In this document: one piece after another, positions 16,594-25,552 of the stretch
Position numbering within the stretch: position 1 is the first letter of the stretch
Layout: every line of letters starts with the position of its first letter
Assembly: GCF_900269665.1 (NCBI RefSeq)
Contig: NZ_LT985361.1
Coordinates: 3,639,982-3,703,981, forward strand
From: Nocardia suismassiliense
GTDB lineage: Bacteria > Actinomycetota > Actinomycetes > Mycobacteriales > Mycobacteriaceae
DNA length: 64,000 bases
Direction: 5' to 3'
Notes under the pieces: model-generated
Database searches by the model: none
Told to the model about the DNA's origin: nothing
The model's input: only the letters and a program-made list of their open reading frames with translations
Program-made: the position numbers and the translations under genes

Positions 16594-16937
16594 CACTGCG
16601 GACACGAACCGGGCGTGGTGGCCCAGGAACTGTGGCACCTCGACCCCGAATGCGACCAGCCACTGACCGTCTTACGCTGGCACCCCGGAGCGTGCGATGC
16701 TCGGGTGGCCGCCCAACATGAGCGCTCATCCTCAGCAGCGGACGTTCCGCGTCACAGTTGATCTCGTCCGGTCGGCCGACCCGTGAGCGGCATTGTGGGA
16801 TGTTAGTCGTGAGTGCCCCGTCGAGCCGCGCCAGACGCTCCTCTGCCGGAGCGGAGGTGCGGCAGTACGCGACCGCGAGGGCGTGACGTACTGCGGGCGG
16901 TTCAGGGTTCTGCGCGCGTTGTGGAAGGCTGGGCGGC
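16594..16937. other. Intergenic stretch
   Basis: The frame of the UsfY-like gene stays open after its stop for about 50 codons (to a TGA near 16760), but no ribosome-binding site or family supports a separate gene. No regulatory structure was recognised. Confidence 0.35.
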
Positions 16938-17636
16938 GTGGACTGGAGGGTGGTGAGCCCGGAACTCTGGGGGTTTCTCGGATCATTGGAGCGCGGCGAG
17001 ATTCTTTCCGGCACTGTGACGGCGATCAAGAGTTTCGGTGTCTTCGTGGCGCTGGATGATGGTCCCGAGCATCCGCTCTTCCCGGGCGTTGGGTTCATCA
17101 CGATTCCGGAGCTGTCCTGGCGTTGGGGTGCAGCGGCTTCCGATGTTGTTGAAGTCGGGCAGCGGGTTTCAGGTGAGTTTCTCGAGTTCGACACTTGGAA
17201 TGCCGAGGCGAGGTTGTCGCTGCGCGCATTACAGCCCGATCCCTTCCAAGCCTTCGCCGAGGGCGTCGCGGTCGGGGAGGAACTGCACGGACGCGTCACC
17301 ATGTTGGTGCCGTTCGGCGTCTTTGTCGAAGTGTCGGAAGGGATCGAAGGGCTGGTTCACCTTCGAGATCTCACATCGACGCCTGGGGCGGCTCCAGATG
17401 ATGGCGTCCAGGTCGGCGACGATGTCGTGGTCGTCGTCACCCGGATCGACCGGGACAGGCGCCGGCTGTATCTCGCGCAGAGTGATTCGGGACCAGATAT
17501 TTTGGCGGAGCAAGGAACAAGGCACACTTGCATCGAGCGAAGCCTGAAGATGACAGTCAGCAATCGCACATCTCCCGCAAACCATCCACCTGACCATGCT
17601 GAGCGGCCATTCACAGTTAAGTATTGGCCCTGTTGA
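16938..17636 (+). CDS. Protein with two S1 RNA-binding domains
   Basis: A 232-residue product from GTG 16938. Two S1-type OB folds are visible: residues 17-95 (LERGEILSGTVTAIKSFGVFVALDD) and residues 108-180 (EELHGRVTMLVPFGVFVEVSEGIEGLVHLRDL). The second has the better conserved S1 pattern. The last 40 residues look unstructured. It probably binds RNA or the ribosome, similar to short S1-like general stress proteins, but it is too short to be ribosomal protein S1. It is convergent with the MocR gene. Confidence 0.8.
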   Translation: MDWRVVSPELWGFLGSLERGEILSGTVTAIKSFGVFVALDDGPEHPLFPGVGFITIPELSWRWGAAASDVVEVGQRVSGEFLEFDTWNAEARLSLRALQPDPFQAFAEGVAVGEELHGRVTMLVPFGVFVEVSEGIEGLVHLRDLTSTPGAAPDDGVQVGDDVVVVVTRIDRDRRRLYLAQSDSGPDILAEQGTRHTCIERSLKMTVSNRTSPANHPPDHAERPFTVKYWPC

Positions 17637-17645
17637 TCCGCCGGC

Positions 17646-19055
17646 TCAGTCCTGCGCCGCGAGTGCCGCGGCGATGTTCCGCGCGGCCGCCGGGAACCCG
17701 TTCGGATGCGGGCCGGTGAAGTTCAGGCGCAGGTAAGGCCCTGATGGTTCGGCCGGGAACCATTCGTGACCGGAGGCGACGTACACACCCCGCGCCTCGC
17801 AATCGCGGACGAGTCGGTCGGTGTCGGTGTTGTCCGGCAGGCGTGCCCAGAGATGGAGCCCGCCGCGGGGAATGTAATCGACTCGTAGACGAGGGGCGTG
17901 CTCGACGAGGCTGTCGACGAGCAGCGCCCGGCGCTCGCGCAGTTGACCGCGCAGCCTGCGCAGGTGGGTCTGCCAGCCGGGGGCGGTGAGGACTTCCAGG
18001 GCGGCTTGCTGGAGGAGACCGCTCACGTACATCGACTCGGCGGACTGGTCGGCCAGGATACGATCGCGGGCCGGACCGCGGGCGATGACGGCGCCGACTC
18101 GGATGGTCGGTGACAGGCTCTTGGTCAGGGACCGGACGTAGACGACGTGGCCTGCGGTGTCTCGGGTTGCGACCGGCCGAGGGTCGGTGTCGATCCCGAA
18201 GTCGTGCGCCCAGTCGTCCTCGACGAGGAACGCGCCGTGCGACCGGACGACCTCCAGCACGGCCTCCGCGCGCTCCGGGGACCATTGTGCCCCAGTGGGA
18301 TTCGCGTAGTTCGGCTGGACGTAGAAGGCTCTTGCCCCGGTCTCCCGCAAGGACCGGTCCAGCCCGGCCGGATCGGGTCCTTCCACGTCGCTCGGCACCG
18401 GAACCAGCCGGACGCCGGACTGGTGCGCCGCGCGGATCGCGCCCCAGTACGTCGGGGACTCGATCAGTAGCGGTTGTCCCGGGGCGACCAGTGCGCGAAA
18501 GGTCGAGGTGAGTCCGCTCTGGCTGCCGGGGACGATCACGACGTCGTTCGCCGTGGGGGCGGCGAGGCCGGCGGGTGTCTTGTCGGCCAGCTCGGTCGCG
18601 AACCAGGTGCGAAGGTCGTTGAGCCCGGCGGAGTCCGGTCGTGTCGTGGCCATGGATCCGCGCGCCGCTCGCGTCAGGGCGGCCCGAACCAGCCGCTCGG
18701 GCAACAGGTCTGCCTCGGGGTAGCCGGAATGGAGCGCTTGCGCGTTGGGCGGCGGGGTGCGCATGGTGCCGCCGACGCTCGGCAGCGTGCGGCGCGGGGT
18801 ACCCAAAGCCGCTGTCTGCCAACCGAAATCCTGCGGGCGCATGGGACGCGGCGCGCGAACGAAGCTGCCGACCCCGGGGCGGCTCTCGATGAGGCCCTCG
18901 GCGGCGAGTGCGCGGACGGCCTTCTGCACGGTGACCGGACTGGCGGCGTACTCCGTCACCAGCTGCCGGGTGGACGGCAGCTGCGCGCCCGGTGCGGCGG
19001 TAGCGATCCACGCGCGGATGCCGGTGGCGATTCGACTGCTGCTATCGTTGAACAT
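17646..19055 (-). CDS. MocR/PdxR-type regulator (GntR domain plus aminotransferase domain)
   Basis: A 469-residue product. Residues 1-75 are a GntR winged helix (RIATGIRAWIATAAPGAQLPSTRQLV, then VTVQKAVRALAAEGLIESRPG). Residues about 115-465 are a class I aminotransferase fold; the PLP lysine is in YVRSLTKSLSPTIRVG and the family segments VQPNYANPTG and FLVEDDWAHDFG are present. Such proteins are PLP-sensing or amine-sensing transcription factors rather than enzymes. It faces an EamA exporter gene, which it likely controls; their candidate start codons share the sequence CATG at 19053-19056. Confidence 0.85.
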   Translation of the reverse strand: MFNDSSSRIATGIRAWIATAAPGAQLPSTRQLVTEYAASPVTVQKAVRALAAEGLIESRPGVGSFVRAPRPMRPQDFGWQTAALGTPRRTLPSVGGTMRTPPPNAQALHSGYPEADLLPERLVRAALTRAARGSMATTRPDSAGLNDLRTWFATELADKTPAGLAAPTANDVVIVPGSQSGLTSTFRALVAPGQPLLIESPTYWGAIRAAHQSGVRLVPVPSDVEGPDPAGLDRSLRETGARAFYVQPNYANPTGAQWSPERAEAVLEVVRSHGAFLVEDDWAHDFGIDTDPRPVATRDTAGHVVYVRSLTKSLSPTIRVGAVIARGPARDRILADQSAESMYVSGLLQQAALEVLTAPGWQTHLRRLRGQLRERRALLVDSLVEHAPRLRVDYIPRGGLHLWARLPDNTDTDRLVRDCEARGVYVASGHEWFPAEPSGPYLRLNFTGPHPNGFPAAARNIAAALAAQD

Positions 19056-20025
19056 GTCAGTACAGAGTAGCGCTACTATCGAAGTGCGCGCACCGCTACC
19101 GTCCCCGTTGTCCGGTTCCGGCTGGGGACTCATCGGTGTCGCAGCCTTCTCCTTCACGATGCCGCTCACTCGCATCGCGGTCGGCGGACTCTCGCCGCTG
19201 TTCATCGGATCCGGCCGCGCGGTGGTCGCTGCCGTGCTGGCGGGTGTGGCCCTGGCGGTCACGCGTCAAGCAACTCCCTCGGGCGCGCAGTGGGTGCGGC
19301 TCGCGGTCGTTGCGGCGGGCGTGGTCGTCGGCTTCCCGGTTCTCACCTCGTATGCCCTCACGGTGACACCTGCCAGTCACGGCGCCGTCGTGGTCGGGCT
19401 GCTGCCCGCGGCCACCGCGGTGATGGCCGTGCTGCGCACCGGCGAACGTCCGGGGCGCGCGTTCTGGCTGTTCTCCCTCGCGGGTGCGATCGCCGCGGTC
19501 GTGTTCGCCCTGGTCGAGGGTGGCGGTTTCGGTGAAGTCCACGGAGCCGACCTGCTGCTGTTCGGCGCGGTGGTCGCGGCTGCCGTGGGGTATGCCGAAG
19601 GTGGCCTGCTCGCCCGGGAGATCGGCTCCTGGCAGACCGTGTCGTGGGCGCTGGTGCTCTCCGCGCCGCTGATGCTCACGCTCGCCGGTGTCGCCGTCGC
19701 TGACCAGGCGCCCGCGGCAACAGCGGTCGAATGGGCTTGCTTCGTTTACCTTTCGGTCGTCAGCATGTATCTCGGCTTCTTCGCCTGGTACCGCGGGCTG
19801 GCGATCGGACCGATGGCGCGGGTCAGTCAGGTGCAGCTGGTTCAGCCGGTCATGAGTATCTGCTGGGCGGCGCTGCTGCTTGGGGAACACATCAGCTGGC
19901 TCACGTTCGCGGGTGGGTTGGTGGTCATCGCCTGCGCGGGTGGTGCGGTACGGACCCGGCTCGGTCTCGCCACAACTGTTGCGAAGGATGACGTGGACTG
20001 CGTGCGTCGATTGCCGGGAGCGTAA
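19054..20025 (+). CDS. EamA/DMT family transporter
   Basis: Up to 323 residues from ATG 19054; a GTG at 19084 (giving 313 residues) is equally likely, because the ATG at 19054 overlaps the start of the divergent gene. Ten hydrophobic helices are arranged as two five-helix EamA repeats (for instance GVAAFSFTMPLTRIAVGG in the first, and LSVVSMYLGFFAWYRGLAIG in the second). These inner-membrane proteins export amino acids, amines or metabolites. Its pairing with a MocR regulator suggests a substrate linked to amino-acid or PLP chemistry. Confidence 0.85.
   Translation: MSVQSSATIEVRAPLPSPLSGSGWGLIGVAAFSFTMPLTRIAVGGLSPLFIGSGRAVVAAVLAGVALAVTRQATPSGAQWVRLAVVAAGVVVGFPVLTSYALTVTPASHGAVVVGLLPAATAVMAVLRTGERPGRAFWLFSLAGAIAAVVFALVEGGGFGEVHGADLLLFGAVVAAAVGYAEGGLLAREIGSWQTVSWALVLSAPLMLTLAGVAVADQAPAATAVEWACFVYLSVVSMYLGFFAWYRGLAIGPMARVSQVQLVQPVMSICWAALLLGEHISWLTFAGGLVVIACAGGAVRTRLGLATTVAKDDVDCVRRLPGA
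19066..19077. promoter_or_regulatory. Possible MocR binding site
   Basis: A 12-bp perfect palindrome AGTAGCGCTACT lies 10 bp after the shared start region. Flanking GTAC and ATAG steps add weaker symmetry. If this is the operator, the EamA gene more likely starts at GTG 19084. Confidence 0.4.
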
Positions 20026-20038
20026 ACGACATTCGACT

Positions 20039-20521
20039 ATGGTCGGGAGGGTGTCCAAGACGCACGACTACGCACTGGATGTCACCTGGACCGGTAATAC
20101 GGGTACGGGGACCAGCGGTTACCGGGACTACGAGCGATCGCACACCATCAGCGCGGACGGCAAACCGATGATCCCCGGCACCGCGGACCCGGCGTTCCGC
20201 GGTGTGCCGGAGCGCTGGAATCCGGAGGAGCTGCTGGTGGCTTCGCTGTCGCAGTGCCACATGCTGTGGTACCTCGTATTGTGCGCCAGGGCGGGCATCG
20301 TGGTCACCGATTACACCGACCACCCGTCCGGCACCATGGTCGAAAACCCCGACGGCGGCGGCCGATTCTCCGAGGTTGTGCTGCGCCCGCGGGCACGGAT
20401 CACCGATCTCCAGCACCGTGAGCGCGCGCTGGCCCTGCATGAACGCGCCCACGAGCTCTGCTTCATCGCCAATTCGGTCAACTTCGAACTTTGTTGTGAG
20501 CCTGAAGTTCTGGGGACATAA
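20039..20521 (+). CDS. OsmC family protein
   Basis: A 160-residue product. It has the family order: an N-terminal beta sheet, PERWNPEELLVASLSQCHML with the first reactive cysteine, and ALHERAHELCFIANSVNF with the second. The family reduces organic hydroperoxides in the cytosol using these two cysteines. The start is taken at ATG 20039; GTG 20051 is an alternative. Its 3' end overlaps the convergent ABC gene by 44 bp. Confidence 0.85.
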   Translation: MVGRVSKTHDYALDVTWTGNTGTGTSGYRDYERSHTISADGKPMIPGTADPAFRGVPERWNPEELLVASLSQCHMLWYLVLCARAGIVVTDYTDHPSGTMVENPDGGGRFSEVVLRPRARITDLQHRERALALHERAHELCFIANSVNFELCCEPEVLGT

Positions 20522-22721
20522 GCGGCGCACGTGGCGGGACAGTAGCGATCTCGCCGAGCGCAAGGATCGAATCGGCGAGGCGGTCGATGACGGCGTCCTG
20601 GTGACTGATCACGATGAGGGCCAAGCCGTTTCGGCGCAGCCCGTCGAGCAGTTCGAGCACGAGTTCTTGCGTGCTCGGGTCCAGTGACGAGGTGATCTCG
20701 TCGCAGATGAGAATGCGCGGCTCGGCGGCTAGCGCACGGGCTATAGCGACGCGTTGTTGCTGGCCGCCGGACAACTGGGTGGGTCGGCGCAGCGTCAGGT
20801 GGTCCTCCAGGCCGACGGCTTCGAGCAGGCGGTAGGTCTGGTCGCGGGCGGCGGGGGAGTCCATGCCGTGGAGTAGACGCAGCGGGCGACCGATCTGGCT
20901 GCCGATGCGATAGGACGGGTTGAGCGAGGTCGCGGGGTTCTGGAAGACCAGTTGAATCGCGCGACGATGATCGACGGTTCGCCGATCGACGCTGGGATGC
21001 AGTGGGGCGCCGTCGACTTCGACCAGACCGCGAGCGGGCGCGTGCAGGCCGGCCAGCGCTCGGGCGACCGTGGTCTTGCCCGCGCCGGAGCGGCCGGTGA
21101 TGGCGAGGCACTCGCCGGGGTGCAGCGTGAAGGAGACGCCGTCCACGACCGGGCGGGAGTTGCGGTGTGTCACGGCGAGACCTTCGACCCGGAGCACCGG
21201 TGCGGCTTTCGAGCGGAATGTGCGCGAAGGCGTTGGGGCCGTGGGCTTCTGGTCGTGGCACGGTGCTTTCGCGACGACCTTGCCCCGGTCCAGCTCCAGC
21301 ACCTCGTCGATCAGCGGTGCGATGGTGGGCAGATCGTGGGTGATGACGAGCAGGGTGGTGCTGTCCTTGATCTTCAGCAGCGTCCGCAACAGTTGATCGC
21401 GGGTCTGTGCGTCCAACCCGGTGGTGGGCTCGTCCAGCACCACGAGGGCGGGCTTGCCGAGCAGTGCCATCGCGAGCAGGACCCGCTGCTGCTGACCGCC
21501 GGAGAGCTCGTGCGGGAAGCGCCGCTGGAACTCGCGATCATCGGGCAGATCCACTTCGCGTAAGGCATGGGCGACCGGGTCGGCATCGAATGTGCCGCGC
21601 AAGCGGGAGATTTCGCGCAAGGCAACGCCGATGCGCATGGCCGGATTCAAACCGGTCGACGGGTCCTGCGGCACATAGCCGACAGTGCGACTGGCCCCGC
21701 CGAAGCCGACAGTGCCCGAGACCGTCAGCCCCGCGGGCAGCGCGCCGAGTACGGCCAACGCGAACGTGGTCTTACCCGCTCCGGAAGGACCCACCACGGC
21801 CAGACTGCACCCCGACGGCAGGCTCAGCGAAATGTCATCCAGGACAACACTTCCCGAAGCATCGCGGACCGTGAGTCCGTCGACCGTCAGACCATCCGCC
21901 GTCGAAACCGCCGAAAGCCCTGACGCCGCCGGTCGATTCACCTCGAAGGCCCGGTCGGTGACCATATTGACCGACACCACCAGCACCATGATCAACAGCG
22001 CCGGCGCGAGCACCGCCCACGGCTGCACGCCGAAACCCGGCCGATTCTCGGTGATCATCAGCGCCCAGTCGGGGGAGGGCGGGCGAAGTCCGAGACCGAG
22101 GAAGCCGCTGACCGCGACCATCGAAATGCTCGCCGACATCCGCACGCCCGCATCGGCCAGCACCACCGATCGCAGATTCGGCAGCACCTCGACCACCGCG
22201 AGACGCCACAGCGGTTCACCCCTGGCCCGGGCCGACTCCACGTACCCGGTGGTGGCGAGTTCCAGCACGCAGGTGCGCACGATCCGGATGATCCAGGGCA
22301 CCGAGGCCAGCGCAGCGGTCAGCACGATCGCGACCGGACCGGCCCCCAGCGCGGTCGCGATCACCGCGAGCAGCAGGAACCACGGCACGACGACGATCGC
22401 GTCGACCGGGAGCATGATCCAGCGGTCGAGTGCACGGCGCAGACCCGCGAGCAAACCGAGCCCCAGGCCGAGGGCGTACGCGACGATCAGCACGAGCCCG
22501 GCGAGCGACAGCAGCGGCAGGCCGCCATGCAGTACCCGCGACAGCACATCCCGGCCGACCACGTCGGTGCCGAAGAGATGGCGTCCCGTCGGCGGCTGGA
22601 ACGGTGGCGCGACCACCGCGGTCGGCGCGTACGGCGCGAACACCGGGCCGAGGACTACGAGAAGCAGCACCAGTACGGTGATCAGCAGCCAACCGGAGCG
22701 AATCCGGCGTTGCGCCCTCAT
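20478..22721 (-). CDS. Opp/nickel-type ABC transporter: permease fused to two ATPase domains
   Basis: A 747-residue single chain. Residues 1-265 are a DppC/OppC-type permease (LFGTDVVGRDVLSRVLHGG near the start; inner-membrane loop EPLWRLAVVEVLPN). Two ATPases follow: the first with Walker A GPSGAGKTT and signature LSGGQQQR, Walker B LVVLDEPTTGLD; the second with Walker A GRSGAGKTT, signature LSGGQQQR, and Walker B ILICDEITSSLD. These correspond to OppD and OppF, normally separate proteins. The ATG at 22721 overlaps the upstream permease as ATGA. With the lipoprotein gene it makes a complete importer controlled by a cobalamin riboswitch. Confidence 0.85.
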   Translation of the reverse strand: MRAQRRIRSGWLLITVLVLLLVVLGPVFAPYAPTAVVAPPFQPPTGRHLFGTDVVGRDVLSRVLHGGLPLLSLAGLVLIVAYALGLGLGLLAGLRRALDRWIMLPVDAIVVVPWFLLLAVIATALGAGPVAIVLTAALASVPWIIRIVRTCVLELATTGYVESARARGEPLWRLAVVEVLPNLRSVVLADAGVRMSASISMVAVSGFLGLGLRPPSPDWALMITENRPGFGVQPWAVLAPALLIMVLVVSVNMVTDRAFEVNRPAASGLSAVSTADGLTVDGLTVRDASGSVVLDDISLSLPSGCSLAVVGPSGAGKTTFALAVLGALPAGLTVSGTVGFGGASRTVGYVPQDPSTGLNPAMRIGVALREISRLRGTFDADPVAHALREVDLPDDREFQRRFPHELSGGQQQRVLLAMALLGKPALVVLDEPTTGLDAQTRDQLLRTLLKIKDSTTLLVITHDLPTIAPLIDEVLELDRGKVVAKAPCHDQKPTAPTPSRTFRSKAAPVLRVEGLAVTHRNSRPVVDGVSFTLHPGECLAITGRSGAGKTTVARALAGLHAPARGLVEVDGAPLHPSVDRRTVDHRRAIQLVFQNPATSLNPSYRIGSQIGRPLRLLHGMDSPAARDQTYRLLEAVGLEDHLTLRRPTQLSGGQQQRVAIARALAAEPRILICDEITSSLDPSTQELVLELLDGLRRNGLALIVISHQDAVIDRLADSILALGEIATVPPRAPLMSPELQAHNKVRS

Positions 22722-23692
22722 GCTCGCTCCGTCAGTGCCAGCTGCCGGGCCCGCGGGCTCACCAGCAGGGTCAGCAGATCGGCGATCAGGTAGATCGTGA
22801 TCCCGACCGCCGCCATCAGTACGGCGGCCGACTGGACGAAGGGAAAGTCGCGAGCGGATATGGCGCGCAACAGTTCCTGTGACAGACCGGGATAGTTGAA
22901 CAAGGTCTCCACCACCGCGACACCGCCGATCAACCCGACGACCGAACCGGCGAGCGGATAGATCGACGCCGACACCGCATTGGGCGCGACATGCCGCAGC
23001 AGTAGCCGCAGCCCGCCGATGCCGTTGAGCCGTGCCGTGCGAATGTAGTTGCCCGCCATGACTTCCGCGGTCTGCGCCCGCACCATGCGCACCGGATGCG
23101 GTGCCAGCCCGATCAACAGACAGGTCACCGGCAGCACCAGGATCTCGGGCCGCTGCCACGCGCTAATGCCGGTCGGCAGCAGCGAGACGGCGGGCAACAG
23201 GTGCAGCGACAGCGACACCGTCGCCACCAGCAGCACACCGAACACGAAGGACGGCACCGATTCCGCCGCGAGCGCGACCGCACTGATCACCCGATCGGTC
23301 CGGGTCCCGGCGCGGGCTCCCGCCACCAGCCCGAGCGCGAGCGCCAGCGGGATCAGCAGCGCGGCGGTGAGCAGCGCGAGGGTGACGCTGTTGGTGGCGC
23401 GGCCGAGCAGGACATCGCTCACCGGGCGCCCCGAGATCAGCGAATGGCCGAAATCGCCCTGGAGGAAAGCGAACAGCCACTCGGCGAAGCGCACCGGTGC
23501 GGGCCGGTCCAGTCCGAGCTCGGCGCGCAACGCGGTCAACTGCTCGGGCGCGGGGGCGCCGCCGCCGTCGCGCGACAGCAGCACCGTGGCCGCATCCGAG
23601 TCCAATGCTTCGAACAACCAGAAAACCACGAGCGCGACGGCGAACAGCACACCGATCCCACCGCCGACTCGCCGTGCGATATAGGCAATCAC
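22718..23692 (-). CDS. Opp/nickel-type ABC transporter permease (DppB-like)
   Basis: A 324-residue product starting MIAYIARRVGGGIGVLFAVALVV, the usual DppB/NikB start. About six membrane segments are present. The permease signature loop is in AGNYIRTARLNGIGGLRLLLRHVAPNA, and the periplasmic segment GDFGHSLISGRPV is typical. It pairs with the permease half of the next gene, overlapping it by 4 bp. It lies eight bases downstream of the binding-protein gene. Confidence 0.9.
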   Translation of the reverse strand: MIAYIARRVGGGIGVLFAVALVVFWLFEALDSDAATVLLSRDGGGAPAPEQLTALRAELGLDRPAPVRFAEWLFAFLQGDFGHSLISGRPVSDVLLGRATNSVTLALLTAALLIPLALALGLVAGARAGTRTDRVISAVALAAESVPSFVFGVLLVATVSLSLHLLPAVSLLPTGISAWQRPEILVLPVTCLLIGLAPHPVRMVRAQTAEVMAGNYIRTARLNGIGGLRLLLRHVAPNAVSASIYPLAGSVVGLIGGVAVVETLFNYPGLSQELLRAISARDFPFVQSAAVLMAAVGITIYLIADLLTLLVSPRARQLALTERA

Positions 23693-23700
23693 GACGCTGC

Positions 23701-25278
23701 TTACGTCGTCAGCCAGGTGGTGGCGTAGTTCGCCCAGTCGTCGGTGCCGGGCACCCCGTTACGCACACCGCGCACGTGGTTCTTCGCCGCGTCGGGACGT
23801 TTGGCGAAGCTGTGCAGGATGTACCCGCCCTCGTTCCAGAGTTCTTCGTGCAGTTCGTGATACAGCGTGCGGCGGCGCTGCGGGTCCATCGCGGCGCGGG
23901 CCTCGGCGAACTTCGCGTCCCACCCCGGCCGCCGCCAGCCCGTGCCGTTGCTGGGGGAGGTGCTGGTCATGGTCTGGCCGTAGAAGTAATCGAGACTGTA
24001 GTTCCACCAACCGATGTGCGACAGCGAGGCTTTACCGCTGACCTGGGAAAAGTAGGTGTCCGCAGGCACCGACTCCAGCCGGATGTTGATTCCGGCGGCC
24101 TTCGCGTGCTCGGCGAACAAGGTCGCGGACTCGAGCATGCCCGGCGAACCGTCGGCGGTCGGCAGCGTGACCGTCAGATTCTCTTTGCCCGCCTCCCGCA
24201 ACAACTCTCGCGCGCGCTGCGGGTCATAAGACCGCTGTGGCAGACCGTCGTGGTAGAAGGGCGCGCCCTTGCCGTAGACGTCGTTGCCGACCTCGGCGTA
24301 GCCGTAATACACCGAATCGACCATGGCCTGGCGGTTCACGGCGAGACGCATGGCCTGCCGGACGCGCACGTCGTCGAACGGCGGTGTGTCCACCCGCATC
24401 TGGAACGCGCCCATCAGGCCGGCGGGCGGGACCACCACGGTCGTGCCGGGGTCGCGCTCCAGGCTGCGCGCTTGCAGGTACGAGATCTCGTGCACCACAT
24501 CGGCTTCCCCGGACAGGAAGGCGTTCACTCGCGCCTCGGTCTCCGCGATCTGGATGATCTCCACCTCGTCGAGGTGGGAGCGCCCGTCCCAGTAACGATC
24601 ATTGCGCCGCAACAGGGTTCGGTCGCCGGGCGACCACCGCTGCAAGGCGAAAGGACCGGTGCCCACCGGCAGCGACGACCCATCGATGGTGCCGGTGCCG
24701 TCCTGCACGATGTAGCAGTACCAGCCTGCCAGCACCGAACCGAAGTCGGCCAGCGGCGTTTTCATCGTCACCAGCACACCGAGATCGCCGTCGGCGCGGG
24801 TGCGCGACATATCGATGTTGGCGAGATCGCCGGACGACTTCTTGGCGGGGTCGAGCATCCGCTCGAAACTCCACAGCACGTCTCGCGCAGTCAGCGGCGA
24901 GCCGTCGCTGAACACCACCCCGCGCCGGAGATTGATCCGCCATTGGCTACCATCGGCGTTGGGCTCCAAAGACTCCGCGAGCCGATAGCGCAACGTCAAA
25001 TCGTTGTTGTAGGCGACGAGCTTGTCCCACACGTTCTTCGACACCGCGCCACCCGCCGAGCTACCGGCCTCGTGCGGATCGAGCACATCCGCGCTCGCCG
25101 ACCGCCCCGCGATCACCGACCGCAGGCGTCCGCCCGCGCGCGGTGGCCCATCCGGGGCTGTCGGGCCCCCTTCGGTGCCGCAACCCGCGAGCAGCCCGCC
25201 CAGTGCGAGCGCACCCGCGCTCCCGAGCAGAAAGGAACGGCGACCGAGCCCGGGCCGCACCGCTGTGTACTTGTCCAT
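23701..25278 (-). CDS. Family 5 extracellular solute-binding lipoprotein
   Basis: A 525-residue product. The N-terminus has a twin-arginine motif (GRRSFLLG) and a lipobox (LLAGC), so it is probably exported by Tat and lipid-anchored. The body matches SBP_bac_5 (peptide/nickel type): TLRYRLAESLEPNADGSQW, INLRRGVVFSDGSPLTARDV and VRQAMRLAVNRQAMVD. The ATG at 25278 is preceded by GAGGATGG; one at 25284 is also possible. A cobalamin riboswitch lies directly upstream. A cobalt, corrinoid or nickel substrate is therefore more likely than a peptide. Confidence 0.85.
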   Translation of the reverse strand: MDKYTAVRPGLGRRSFLLGSAGALALGGLLAGCGTEGGPTAPDGPPRAGGRLRSVIAGRSASADVLDPHEAGSSAGGAVSKNVWDKLVAYNNDLTLRYRLAESLEPNADGSQWRINLRRGVVFSDGSPLTARDVLWSFERMLDPAKKSSGDLANIDMSRTRADGDLGVLVTMKTPLADFGSVLAGWYCYIVQDGTGTIDGSSLPVGTGPFALQRWSPGDRTLLRRNDRYWDGRSHLDEVEIIQIAETEARVNAFLSGEADVVHEISYLQARSLERDPGTTVVVPPAGLMGAFQMRVDTPPFDDVRVRQAMRLAVNRQAMVDSVYYGYAEVGNDVYGKGAPFYHDGLPQRSYDPQRARELLREAGKENLTVTLPTADGSPGMLESATLFAEHAKAAGINIRLESVPADTYFSQVSGKASLSHIGWWNYSLDYFYGQTMTSTSPSNGTGWRRPGWDAKFAEARAAMDPQRRRTLYHELHEELWNEGGYILHSFAKRPDAAKNHVRGVRNGVPGTDDWANYATTWLTT

Positions 25279-25302
25279 TGCCATCCTCGTGGGTGAGATC
25301 CC

Positions 25303-25475
25303 GATACCACGGCGCAGGTATCCTGGCTCCCGGATCAACGCTCCCCGCCGGTCTTCCAGCCTGGGTAGGCCGTGACCATGAATCGGCGGATCGCTCCTCG
25401 GTGACAGTTGCGGGACAGCCCCGGATTCACACCGGTGTTCCCTACGCCGGATTCAGACCATACCGTCTGCTATTC
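25303..25475 (-). ncRNA. Cobalamin riboswitch with downstream hairpin
   Basis: Read on the minus strand, the conserved core AACACCGGTGTGAATCC is followed by GGGGCTGTCCCGCAACTGT, both hallmarks of the adenosylcobalamin riboswitch. The 3' part ends AGCCAGGATACC, the usual closing element. A perfect hairpin GATACC-N8-GGTATC (25303-25322) joins the end of the aptamer to the leader just before the ribosome-binding site and is the candidate expression platform. The 5' border is approximate. Confidence 0.85.
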
Positions 25476-25552
25476 CTCGCGCCTATCACCAGCCGGATCG
25501 CCGGTACTCGGTTCACCATCGAGCGGGTGCTCGGCATGGGCCAACGAGCACG

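Noticed and set aside
17617..19011. 464-residue frame within the MocR gene
   Set aside because: Different frame on the same strand, arginine/proline-rich; the MocR product has clear GntR and aminotransferase motifs.
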